A DNA stretch of 36,099 nt from Phycisphaerae bacterium. GTDB lineage: Bacteria > Planctomycetota > Phycisphaerae > Sedimentisphaerales > Anaerobacaceae. The translations under genes and the position numbers were made by a program. Location: positions 1 to 36,099 of the forward strand of contig JAAYBV010000085.1 of assembly GCA_012744475.1 (NCBI GenBank), written 5' to 3'. Shown piece after piece: positions 8,147 to 15,586 of the stretch. How positions within the stretch are numbered: the stretch's first letter is position 1; the number at the start of each line of letters is the position of its first letter. The notes below the pieces were generated by a model. It was not told the DNA's origin and ran no database searches. It worked only from the letters and a program-made list of their open reading frames with translations.

Positions 8147-9154
8147 ATGCGGCATTCCCGTGTGTCGGTGAGCGTTTGGGTCGTCAGTATCGCTGTCCTG
8201 CGGCTGTGGAGCGCGCCCTGTCCGGGCCAGCGCCTCATCACCAATCCTGTTGCCCCCGAGGGTCACGATCCATGGGTCACGCAGTTCGAGGGCGTGTATC
8301 ACTACTGCTACTCGCACAAAGGCGCGATCTGGGTCCACAGCGGGCGGCGGATCGAGAACGCAGTTCAGTTCGAGGGCAGGCAGGTCTGGCGACCGACGCG
8401 CGGCCTGCCGTATTCGCGAGAGCTCTGGGCGCCGGAGCTGCATCGGCTCCAGGGCCGGTGGTACATCTACGTTGCGGCCGACGACGGGAACAACGAGAAC
8501 CATCGCATGTACGTTCTCGGCGCGGACAGCGACGATCCGGCGGGAAGCTACACGATCCGCGGGAAGATCGCCGATCCCTCGGACAAATGGGCCATCGACG
8601 GGACGGTGATGTTGCACGAGGACCGGCTCTATTTCATCTGGTCGGGCTGGGAGGGCGACACGAACATCGCACAGAATCTCTACATCGCGCTCATGAAAGA
8701 CCCGCTTTCAATCGATGGGCCCCGATCGCTGCTATCGAAGCCCGAATACGATTGGGAGCAGATCGGCAAGCCGCTGGTCAACGAGGGTCCGCAGGTACTC
8801 ATGCATGAGGGTGATGTCTTCGTCATCTACTCCGCCAGCGGGAGCTGGACGGACAACTACTGCCTGGGGCAACTGAGACTGGTAGGTGACGATCCGCTGG
8901 ACCCGGCGTCGTGGCAGAAAAAGAACACCCCCGTGTTCGGTTCGACCGCCACGGTCTTCAGTCCGGGCCACGCGTCTTTCGCCCGCAGCCCCGACGGCAG
9001 CGAGGATTGGATTATCTACCACGCCGCCAAGCGCCAGGGCTCCGGCTGGGACCGCAATACCCGGATGCAGCGTTTCACCTGGGACGTCGAGGGCAATCCG
9101 TGCTTCGGCTATCCGATCTCCGAAGGCGTGCCGATCGCGGCGCCGTCGGAATAA
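8147..9154 (+). CDS. Secreted glycoside hydrolase family 43-like enzyme
   Basis: 335 residues. AGGAGGAG about 10 bases ahead decides for ATG 8147. A hydrophobic N-terminus (residues 7-25) looks like a signal peptide. The five-bladed beta-propeller family signatures are present with all three expected acids: general base D41 in GHDPWV, pKa-modulating D151 in AIDGTV, and acid E213 in VNEGPQV. The strand motif ELWAPELH (92-99) and the ends GHASFA and WIIYHAAK are also typical. GH43 enzymes cleave arabinose- or xylose-containing glycans; the layout resembles exo-arabinanase-type members, but the specificity is a guess. It sits directly behind the receiver-only regulator gene and after the symporter operon. 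Confidence 0.88.
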   Translation: MRHSRVSVSVWVVSIAVLRLWSAPCPGQRLITNPVAPEGHDPWVTQFEGVYHYCYSHKGAIWVHSGRRIENAVQFEGRQVWRPTRGLPYSRELWAPELHRLQGRWYIYVAADDGNNENHRMYVLGADSDDPAGSYTIRGKIADPSDKWAIDGTVMLHEDRLYFIWSGWEGDTNIAQNLYIALMKDPLSIDGPRSLLSKPEYDWEQIGKPLVNEGPQVLMHEGDVFVIYSASGSWTDNYCLGQLRLVGDDPLDPASWQKKNTPVFGSTATVFSPGHASFARSPDGSEDWIIYHAAKRQGSGWDRNTRMQRFTWDVEGNPCFGYPISEGVPIAAPSE

Positions 9155-9174
9155 TCCGTTGCCCGGCTCGCGCG

Positions 9175-9639
9175 TCAGTAGCCGCGTCGGCCTCCCGCCA
9201 CCTGCACGGCCATGAGGTTGTCGCGGACCCGCGTGTTGGCCGGGTTGATCTGGGCGGCTCTCCCCAGCCACTCGATGGCCTGATCGAATCGACCGGCCTG
9301 GGCGTGCTCGACCCCGATCGACATGAGGCAGACCTCGTCCCAAGGCGCCAACTGCGAGATCTCCCGATACAGCGCGATGGCCTCCGGACCGCTGGTGGCG
9401 TCGGCCTTGTCGTACAGCGTGCGAATCTGTTCGAGCTGAGCCAATTCCGTGCCCGAGAGACGTTTGAGCAGTTGACTTTGAGAATCTGCCTTGGAGAATG
9501 TGATCGAGTTGCCCTGGGTTCGAGCCATCTGCTCCATCCGGAGGGCCGCCGCATTGAACTCGAGCAACCGGCGTTTCTCCTGGTCCGAGAAACTCTCGAA
9601 AGCTGTCGGCCTGCCGAGAATGCGCTTGAGAAGACTCAT
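9175..9639 (-). CDS. Small tetratricopeptide-repeat protein
   Basis: 154 residues. The start at 9639 has AGGAGTGG upstream; the open frame to 9708 adds residues without a ribosome binding site. The first 80 residues are charged helices (for example SDQEKRRLLEFNAAALRM). The C-terminal part carries about two TPR-like helical pairs: ALYREISQLAPWDEVCLMSIGVEHAQAGR, then FDQAIEWLGRAAQINPANTRVRDNLM. There is no signal peptide or membrane helix, so it should be cytoplasmic and act as a protein-interaction scaffold. It is convergent with the GH43 gene (20 nt between stops) and divergent from the short-gene cluster. The partner is unknown. Confidence 0.75.
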   Translation of the reverse strand: MSLLKRILGRPTAFESFSDQEKRRLLEFNAAALRMEQMARTQGNSITFSKADSQSQLLKRLSGTELAQLEQIRTLYDKADATSGPEAIALYREISQLAPWDEVCLMSIGVEHAQAGRFDQAIEWLGRAAQINPANTRVRDNLMAVQVAGGRRGY

Positions 9640-9813
9640 GAGTTGCCACTCCTGCTTTTCCGAAACTACCGCCTGCAGTGTGCCTGGAAGCGCATGGATG
9701 GGCAACACCTCACGGCGTCACTGCAAACGGGCATGGACCACTTATCCAAAACATACGAAAAGGCGGGCCTGCACCAAAAACGCCCCGCGGTGAGCTGGCT
9801 TGGCTGGTCATGG

Positions 9814-9842
9814 TTGAAGCACGTCCGTCGTCGGCGTATGAT
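9814..9842 (+). promoter_or_regulatory. Sigma70-type promoter for the YkgJ-to-VOC gene run
   Basis: TTGAAG (9814-9819) and TATGAT (9837-9842) are separated by exactly 17 bases, close to the TTGACA/TATAAT consensus (4/6 and 5/6 matches). Transcription would begin near 9849, about 40 bases before the ATG at 9889, leaving room for the GAGG ribosome binding site. It is the best promoter match I see in the window, and it lies in the only spacer that can serve the seven following same-strand genes. Confidence 0.6.
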
Positions 9843-9888
9843 GCCTGTGCCGTTAACAGTACTGAGAACCGCTTCGAGCGAGGTGCCC

Positions 9889-10140
9889 ATGGAATGCCGC
9901 AAGTGCGGGGCCTGCTGTATCGCCCCGTCGATCACCAGCGCCACGCCGGGTATGCCGCAGGGCAAGCCCGCCGGAGTGCGATGCCGTCATCTGGACGGCC
10001 GCAATTTGTGCAGGCTGTTCGGCCGGCCCGAACGACCGTCGTTCTGCCTCGGCTGGCAGCCGTCGCCGGATGTCTGCGGCACCGACTTCGACGAGGCGAT
10101 GGCCAATATCGCGGCACTGGAAGCCCGAACGGCGCAGTAG
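9889..10140 (+). CDS. YkgJ-type cysteine cluster protein
   Basis: 83 residues from ATG 9889 with GAGG 6 bases upstream; starting further up adds no family sequence. It opens MECRKCGACCIAPSI and continues with CRHLDG...LCRLF...PSFCLGW...DVCG, giving eight cysteines in the spacing of the zinc/iron-chelating YkgJ family. Members are small cytoplasmic metal-binding proteins of unclear role. It is the first gene after the 9814-9842 promoter, and the YbaK gene follows after 33 nt. The length is normal for the short form of the family. Confidence 0.85.
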   Translation: MECRKCGACCIAPSITSATPGMPQGKPAGVRCRHLDGRNLCRLFGRPERPSFCLGWQPSPDVCGTDFDEAMANIAALEARTAQ

Positions 10141-10173
10141 CAGGGAGGCCCGAGACGAAGCCGGAGACTTGCC

Positions 10174-10659
10174 ATGACCAGGAAGGATTACCCCAAGACC
10201 AACGCGATCCGCTGCCTGTTGCAGCACGATATCCCGTTCGAGGTCTTCACATATGCCTACGAGGAACGGGGCGGCACGCGGGTTTCGTCCCGCGAGCTGG
10301 GCGTTGACGAGCACGCGGTGATCAAGACCCTGGTCATGGAGACGGACGCCAAGGATCCGCTGATCGTGCTGATGCACGGCGACCGCGAGGTCTCCACGAA
10401 GCAACTGGCCCGCGTCTTGGGCGTCAAGTCGGTGGCTCCGTGCGAGCCCAAGATCGCCGACCGACACAGCGGCTACATGGTCGGCGGGACCAGCCCGTTC
10501 GGCACGCGAAGGGCCATGCCGGTCTACGTCGAACAGACCATTTTCGATCTGCCCCAGATCTACATCAACGCGGGCCGGCGCGGCATGCTCGTTCGCATCG
10601 ATCCGAAGGACATGACCCGGGCGCTGACGATTACCTCGGTTCAGGTGGCCATCGAATAG
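10174..10659 (+). CDS. ybaK: Cys-tRNA(Pro)/tRNA deacylase, YbaK/EbsC type
   Basis: 161 residues. It matches the aminoacyl-tRNA editing domain of YbaK along its whole length: TNAIRCLLQHDIPFEVFTY, a KTLVM strand with the conserved Lys, LIVLMHGDREVSTKQLAR, and YMVGGTSPFGTRRAMPVYVE. The GGxSPxG segment is the family hallmark of the active site. The enzyme hydrolyses Cys-tRNA(Pro) formed in error by prolyl-tRNA synthetase and acts in the cytoplasm with the tRNA as substrate. It lies within the short-gene run, 33 nt after the YkgJ-like gene and 39 nt before a membrane-protein gene. No proS lies in the window. Confidence 0.92.
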   Translation: MTRKDYPKTNAIRCLLQHDIPFEVFTYAYEERGGTRVSSRELGVDEHAVIKTLVMETDAKDPLIVLMHGDREVSTKQLARVLGVKSVAPCEPKIADRHSGYMVGGTSPFGTRRAMPVYVEQTIFDLPQIYINAGRRGMLVRIDPKDMTRALTITSVQVAIE

Positions 10660-10698
10660 TCAGGTTGGAGTGTTCGAGCGTTTGCGGAAGGAGTCGCT

Positions 10699-10950
10699 GT
10701 GGGCTATCACTGGCATGACCTCGTCGGCAATACCGGCGTCGCGATGATTATCGGAACGTACCTGCTGCTGCAGATGGGCAAGGTCCACGCCCAGACGGTG
10801 AGCTATTCGCTGGCCAACGCCCTCGGCGCAGGCATGGTCATGCTGTCGCTGGTATTCGACTTCAACCTGTCGGCCTTCGTTGTCGAATGTTTTTGGACGG
10901 GCATCAGCATCTTCGGTATGATTCGGGCGGTGTGTATCGGCAAACGGTAG
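10699..10950 (+). CDS. CBU_0592-like small membrane protein
   Basis: 83 residues, starting at GTG 10699 with AAGGAG about 5 bases upstream. Two to three hydrophobic helices run GNTGVAMIIGTYLLLQMG, a middle segment SYSLANALGAGMVMLSLVFDF, and LSAFVVECFWTGISIFGMI. The phrase HDLVGN...GVA and FNLSAFVVE match a family of about 80-residue bacterial membrane proteins named after Coxiella CBU_0592, whose function is unknown. It sits 39 nt after ybaK and 15 nt before a GNAT gene and is probably co-transcribed. I cannot propose a role. Confidence 0.75.
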   Translation: MGYHWHDLVGNTGVAMIIGTYLLLQMGKVHAQTVSYSLANALGAGMVMLSLVFDFNLSAFVVECFWTGISIFGMIRAVCIGKR

Positions 10951-10965
10951 GAGCAACCGCCCTTC

Positions 10966-11469
10966 ATGGCAACGACGGAAATCACGAGAGCGACCCTTGA
11001 GGACGCTGAGGCGATTCTGGCCTTGCAGAAGCTGGCGTATCAGTGCGAGGCTCAATTGTACAACGACTACAGCCTTCCGCCTCTGACTGAGACACTGGCG
11101 GCGCTGCGGCAGGAGTTCGGCCGGTCGGTCTTCCTCAAGGCGGTCGGTGACGGCGCAATCTGCGGTGCCGTGCGAGCTCGCAGCAGCGACGGGACGTGTT
11201 TTATCGGGCGATTGATCGTCCATCCCGCCTGGCGCAGGCAGGGGATTGCTACGCGTCTGATGCACGAGATCGAGAGTTGCTTTGCCGACATGAATCGCTA
11301 TGAGCTGTTCACAGGCAACAAGAGCCGGGGCAATCTGCGGCTCTACGAAGGGCTTGGCTATCGCGTGTTCAAAGAAGAGCAGCCCATGCAGGGTCCGGGG
11401 CTCGTGTTCCTGGAGAAACGGCGACGGGCATCGCAGCCATTGGGGGCGGCAGGTTCTCCGTTGCAGTGA
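10966..11469 (+). CDS. GNAT family N-acetyltransferase
   Basis: 167 residues starting at ATG 10966, 15 nt after the preceding gene. It shows the GNAT fold order: TRATLEDAEAILALQ (beta1-alpha1), a central strand GAVRARSSDGTCFIGRLIVHP, then the acetyl-CoA pyrophosphate loop WRRQGIATRLM (Q/R-x-x-G-x-G/A motif A). Motif B is FTGNKSRGNLRLYEGLGYRVFKEE. It transfers an acetyl group from acetyl-CoA to an unidentified amine in the cytoplasm. The last 15 or so residues after LEKRRRA look like a non-conserved tail. The substrate is unknown. Confidence 0.9.
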   Translation: MATTEITRATLEDAEAILALQKLAYQCEAQLYNDYSLPPLTETLAALRQEFGRSVFLKAVGDGAICGAVRARSSDGTCFIGRLIVHPAWRRQGIATRLMHEIESCFADMNRYELFTGNKSRGNLRLYEGLGYRVFKEEQPMQGPGLVFLEKRRRASQPLGAAGSPLQ

Positions 11470-11541
11470 GGAAGCCCGATCGCATGGGCAGGCCGGACGC
11501 CTGCACCGGCACATTGGGCAGTATGGGAAAGGATGGCCCGT

Positions 11542-11802
11542 ATGGAATACGACTATGACAAAATCGACGAGTGCACGCTGGCGCTGTTGTACCTCGTGAC
11601 GTATGACCGGGAAGAGAACCTCGGCGCGCGGGCATGGAAGAGCTTCGACTGGGAGACGATGAACCGGCTCCACGAGAAGGGCTTCATCTCCGATCCCAAG
11701 GGCAGGGCGAAGTCCGTGGTGTTGAGCGAGGAAGGCTTCAAGAAGGCCGAGGAGCTGTTCCATCGCTTCTTCGGCCGGGAAGCGAGTGGGGGCGAATCAT
11801 GA
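11542..11802 (+). CDS. DUF6429 family protein
   Basis: 86 residues if started at ATG 11542, which has AAGG about 9 bases upstream; the in-frame ATG 11533 would overlap that site. It reads MEYDYDKIDECTLALLYLVTY, then GARAWKSFDWETMNRLHEKGFISDPKGRAKSVVLSEEG. This is the pattern of DUF6429, a short winged-helix-like family widespread in bacteria and without a known function. The ISDPKGRAKSVVLSEEG end resembles the wing of MarR-like or phage-type helix-turn-helix folds, which could mean nucleic-acid binding, but that is inference. It lies inside the co-directional short-gene run. Confidence 0.82.
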   Translation: MEYDYDKIDECTLALLYLVTYDREENLGARAWKSFDWETMNRLHEKGFISDPKGRAKSVVLSEEGFKKAEELFHRFFGREASGGES

Positions 11803-11866
11803 TTCGCCCTTGCCGCTGGGACAAGCCATCGTAAGGCAGATGCTGTCTGACAAATCGGAAGGGACC

Positions 11867-12847
11867 ATGCAACAGAGGCAGTTGGGCAAGACGGGATGGC
11901 CCGTCGGCGAAGTCGGACTGGGATGCTGGCAGTTCGGCGGGGATTTCGGGCCGATGGCCGAACAGACCGCGATGCAGATCATGGTCGCGGCGGTCGAGAA
12001 GGGCACCACGTTTTTCGATACCGCCGACGTCTACGGCAACGGGCGCAGTGAAACGCTGATCGGGCGGTTTGTGCGCGACACCGGCCGCGATGTCCGCGTG
12101 GCGACGAAGTTCGGTCGCGAGGCGGACGTGTATCCCGACGGCTACACCGAACGGGCGCTTCGCCGCAAGACGGAGGATTCGCTCAAGCGCCTCGGCGTCG
12201 AGTGCCTCGACCTGACGCAACTGCACTGCGTACCCATGAAAGTGCTCCGCGATGGCGCGATCTTCGATTGGCTCCGGAAGCTCAAGCGGGAGGGCAAGAT
12301 CCAGCACTTCGGCGCCAGCGTCGAGAGCGTCGAAGAGGCGATGGTCTGCCTGGAGCACGAAGACCTCGCCTCGCTTCAGATCATTTTCAACATCTTCCGT
12401 CAGAAGCCCATCGCCGAGCTGCTGCCCAAGGCCAAGGCCGGAAACGTCGCGATCATCGTGCGCCTGCCCCTGGCCAGCGGACTGCTGGCGGGCAAGTTCA
12501 CCAAGGACACGAAGTTCGTCGAGACCGACCATCGCAACTACAACCGGGATGGACAGTGTTTCAACGTGGGCGAGACCTTCGCGGGTCTGCCGTTCGCCAG
12601 GGGCGTCGAGCTGGCCGACGCGATCAAGCTGCTCGTGCCCGAGGGCATGACGATGGCGCAGATGGCGATGCGCTGGATTCTCGATCATGATGCGGTGTCC
12701 GTCGTCATCCCCGGCGCCAGCTCGCCCAGGCAGGCAATCGACAACGCGCAGGCATCCGACCTGCCCCGCCTCTCGCCCGAGCTGCATCGGAAACTCTCGG
12801 ACTTCTACACCGCCGAAGTCCGCGATCACATCCGCGGGCCGTACTGA
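11867..12847 (+). CDS. Aldo/keto reductase
   Basis: 326 residues from ATG 11867, preceded by GGAAGGG; the frame is open to 11786 but without a site there. The protein is a standard (beta/alpha)8 aldo/keto reductase. The catalytic tetrad is visible: D51 and Y56 in FFDTADVYGNG, K81 in VATKFGR, H120 in LTQLHC. The C-terminal VVIPGASSPRQAIDNAQA is the NADPH-binding loop. It reduces aldehydes or ketones of sugars or small molecules with NADPH. It is part of the short-gene run, 32 nt before the VOC gene. The specific substrate is not evident. Confidence 0.92.
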   Translation: MQQRQLGKTGWPVGEVGLGCWQFGGDFGPMAEQTAMQIMVAAVEKGTTFFDTADVYGNGRSETLIGRFVRDTGRDVRVATKFGREADVYPDGYTERALRRKTEDSLKRLGVECLDLTQLHCVPMKVLRDGAIFDWLRKLKREGKIQHFGASVESVEEAMVCLEHEDLASLQIIFNIFRQKPIAELLPKAKAGNVAIIVRLPLASGLLAGKFTKDTKFVETDHRNYNRDGQCFNVGETFAGLPFARGVELADAIKLLVPEGMTMAQMAMRWILDHDAVSVVIPGASSPRQAIDNAQASDLPRLSPELHRKLSDFYTAEVRDHIRGPY

Positions 12848-12879
12848 GCCTTGCCGGACCGATTGGAGACAGGACCCAA

Positions 12880-13266
12880 GTGAGAATCGCACACGTGGCC
12901 GTTTGGACGCGGAATCTCGAAAGGCTCAGGGAGTTCTACGAGACGCATTTTGGAGCCAAGGCGGGCTCGAAATACGTCAGCCAGTCCCGGCCGTTCGAAT
13001 CGTGTTTCCTGTCCTTCGAGTCAGGCGCTCGCCTGGAGATTATGCAGATGCCGTCGGTGGCAGACGGGGCAGACATCAGCGGGCCGCTGCGTGGATACGC
13101 CCATCTGGCCATTTCTGCTGGCTCCGAAGACGACGTCGATCGTCTGACCAGCCGCCTGGCAGACGCCGGCTGTGAAGTCCTCTCGAACCCCCGCCGCACG
13201 GGCGACGGCTGCTACGAGAGCGTCGTGGCCGATCCGGACGGCAACCCCATCGAAATCACCGTGTGA
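12880..13266 (+). CDS. VOC (glyoxalase/bleomycin resistance) family protein
   Basis: 128 residues starting at GTG 12880, with GGAG about 11 bases upstream. It has one vicinal-oxygen-chelate domain made of two beta-alpha-beta-beta-beta modules. Metal-site candidates are His5 (RIAHVAV), Glu in RLEIMQ, His in GYAHLAISA and Glu in NPIEITV, the H/E/H/E pattern of glyoxalase I-like enzymes. It is the last gene of the run that starts at 9889. Its 3' end overlaps the end of the opposite-strand ankyrin gene by 55 bases (13212-13266), so both stop regions are shared. The reaction is unknown; glyoxalase I activity is only one possibility. Confidence 0.88.
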   Translation: MRIAHVAVWTRNLERLREFYETHFGAKAGSKYVSQSRPFESCFLSFESGARLEIMQMPSVADGADISGPLRGYAHLAISAGSEDDVDRLTSRLADAGCEVLSNPRRTGDGCYESVVADPDGNPIEITV

Positions 13267-15116
13267 CGGACGAGGTCCTCATGTGAACCGGACTGTTGCT
13301 GCGGCGAGTTCTCACCGGCACTGCTGAGCAGTTCGACGATCTCCCGGTGGCCCCGGCGTGCGGCTTCGTTTGCGGGGGTCGCCCCGCCGGCGTCGCGGAC
13401 TCTTGGGTCGGCGCCGTGGGTCAGCAATAGCTCAACGATGTCGCGATGGCCTCGCAGTGCGGCCTCGTGCAGGGGTGTGTTGCCATCGTCGTCTGCGGTA
13501 GCAACGTTCGCGCCGCGTTCGACCAGCAGCGATACGATCTTCAGGCTGCCTCCTATGATCGCCTCATGCAGTGCGGTATCCCCATTTTGATCTCGCGCGT
13601 CGATATCGGCGTCGTGCGCCAGAACCAGCCTGACCAGGTCCTCCTGGCCGGTTCCGCAGGCCCGCTGGAGCAGCGTGTCCCCCGTCGCATCGCGCACGTT
13701 CACATTTGCGCCGTTTTCGATCAGAAATACGATCGTCTCCCTGACCGGCGCTGAAGGCAAGACCAAGGGCTCCCATGTCTGTCCCTCATAGATTTCGTCT
13801 GTCGGGAGGTGCGAACATCCCGAAGAATAGGCGTCAAAGGCCTGCGCCAGTGGCGTGGCGCCGTCTCTGCTCATGGTGTCGATATTTGCTCCGCGATCCA
13901 CGAGCAGTCGGACCAGTGCGATGTAGCCCCTCTCGGCCGCATCGTGCAGAGCGGTGACGCCACTGCTGCCACACGCGTTGACGTTGGCGCCGTGGGCGAC
14001 CAGAAGCCTCACGAGATCCTCATCGCCACAACGACAGGCCGTCCGCAGAGGCGCACCGCGATCGCCCGATCCCACGTTCACATCAGCCCCTTGGTCCAGC
14101 AGGTACTGCACGAGGGCTTCATGTTCCTGGTCGATGGCCAGGTGTAATGGCGTGTCACCATATTCGCTTTCTGCGTTGATGTCGGCGCCAGAGTCTATCA
14201 GAATCTTCACGATCGCGTCATGGTCCCCTTGAGCCGCTGTATGCAGAGGGGTGTAACCCCAGTCTGGTTCGTTGGCATCCACATCTGCGCCGGCGGCCAC
14301 GAGAATCCGGGCTACCTCCTCGCTGCCAGAGAAGGCGGCACTGTGTAGAGCGGTATCTCCATGGGCATCGTACGCGTTGAGGTCCGCGCCGTGCGATACG
14401 AGCAAAGAGGCCATTTCGGCATCGCCGAATTCGGCCGCCAGGTGCAGTCCGGTCCGGTCCTGGGAAACACGTGCGTTGACGTCATCGCCACGCTCAATGG
14501 CGGCCTTCAGTCGCACGCGATCATGCAGGTATGCCGCGACGGGAGCAGAGATCTGTGCGCCTGCTTCGACGAGAATCTGCACGGTCTTGCGTCGATTCTC
14601 CTGCATTGCCAGGATCACCGGACGGACCGTGATTGGGTCGCCTCCGTCGGGGTGGGCGCCTTTGGCGAGAAGCGTACGGACCAGTCTTACGCTGTCACGT
14701 CTGGCGGCAAAATGCAGCGCCGTATACAGCGGTTCGTACCGGACCGGTGCTGCCACGTTGACGTCGGCGCCCCATTCGATCAGTACGGTAGCCATCAGTT
14801 CGTGATCTGCGGCGGCCGCTTCCAGCAGGGCGGTGGCGCCGTTGTCATTCCTGATATCCACCTGGGCGCCGTAAGCCAGCAACAGTTGTGCCGCGAGCAC
14901 GTGTCCTTGGCTGGCCGCCTTGTGCAAAGGGGTGTTTCCCGAGGCGTCTCTGGCGTTGACGTCGAGGCCGCCAGAGAGCAACTGGTGAAGATGTTCAAGG
15001 TGGCCCGCCGAGGCAGCGTAGTGCAGTGGATACTCCGTCCGTCTGGGCCTTCTGCGACAGCCTCCGGGAAGGACCATCAGAGCCAGGATCAGGAAGCCCA
15101 ACTGCCGCCGTCTCAT
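13212..15116 (-). CDS. Ankyrin-repeat lipoprotein
   Basis: 634 residues, with GGGAGC upstream of ATG 15116. A lipoprotein signal occupies residues 1-20 with lipobox LPGGC, so the mature protein should be lipid-anchored at the cell envelope facing out of the cytoplasm. From about residue 28 to 605 there are roughly 17 ankyrin repeats (consensus GxTPLHxAAxxGHxxIVxLLLxxGADVNAR). Repeats 5, 6 and 13 are degenerate, and an insertion of about 40 residues lies in or near repeat 13 (SSGCSHLPTDEIYEG). The short polar tail runs into the overlap with the VOC gene. Ankyrin arrays bind proteins; no enzymatic domain is present. An extracytoplasmic ankyrin lipoprotein is uncommon but is seen in planctomycetes. 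Confidence 0.88.
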   Translation of the reverse strand: MRRRQLGFLILALMVLPGGCRRRPRRTEYPLHYAASAGHLEHLHQLLSGGLDVNARDASGNTPLHKAASQGHVLAAQLLLAYGAQVDIRNDNGATALLEAAAADHELMATVLIEWGADVNVAAPVRYEPLYTALHFAARRDSVRLVRTLLAKGAHPDGGDPITVRPVILAMQENRRKTVQILVEAGAQISAPVAAYLHDRVRLKAAIERGDDVNARVSQDRTGLHLAAEFGDAEMASLLVSHGADLNAYDAHGDTALHSAAFSGSEEVARILVAAGADVDANEPDWGYTPLHTAAQGDHDAIVKILIDSGADINAESEYGDTPLHLAIDQEHEALVQYLLDQGADVNVGSGDRGAPLRTACRCGDEDLVRLLVAHGANVNACGSSGVTALHDAAERGYIALVRLLVDRGANIDTMSRDGATPLAQAFDAYSSGCSHLPTDEIYEGQTWEPLVLPSAPVRETIVFLIENGANVNVRDATGDTLLQRACGTGQEDLVRLVLAHDADIDARDQNGDTALHEAIIGGSLKIVSLLVERGANVATADDDGNTPLHEAALRGHRDIVELLLTHGADPRVRDAGGATPANEAARRGHREIVELLSSAGENSPQQQSGSHEDLVRHTVISMGLPSGSATTLS

Positions 15117-15586
15117 TGTCTGCTCCCAACCGCATCGCGATTTCCAGCCGCACTGGCGGCCAAGTTGAACCTAACCGGTGACAGCCTCTCGCACAAGAGG
15201 CACCCCGCCGCCCCAAAGTCACGTCTTTTCGCTTCCCAACGTTCCGAAAAGCCACCGGTTCAGGTTACTGCCAGACCTCGTCGGACGTTGCTGTGCCGCT
15301 ATGGCTAAGACGTTTCGTACGTAAAGTCAGGTCTGATAACGTTTTGCCTGTTATCGCCCGAGGCCTGTTTTGGGGCATGCCGGCCAGAGCGACAGCACTG
15401 CCAGCGGCGTTGCATGCCCTTTTCACACCTGTCGTGTGCTTTCTGCTTGAGGAAAAACCGTTACGAGTCGATGCAGAAGTGGAACTATACCGTTAAGGAT
15501 ACGCCGCAAATGGGCAGTCAAACCATTCTTCAACGACGAGGCATTGCGCTGGCCTCGCGTGGAGTCGTCTCTGGGAGGAAGATCTT
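15117..15586. other. Divergent intergenic region with inverted repeats
   Basis: 470 bases between the divergent ankyrin and 1763-residue protein genes. I see no convincing gene; a 67-codon frame at 15293-15496 lacks a ribosome binding site and recognisable sequence. It holds an imperfect inverted repeat, ACCTAACCGGT (near 15170) against ACCGGTTCAGGT (near 15258), and GATAAC (15335-15340) paired with GTTATC (15350-15355). A weak promoter-like pair TTACGA / TATACC lies about 100 bases before the 15587 start. Both divergent promoters are expected here but are not clear. Confidence 0.4.

Noticed and set aside
15293-15496. 67-codon plus-strand frame in the divergent spacer
   Set aside because: No ribosome binding site and no protein-like features beyond composition.
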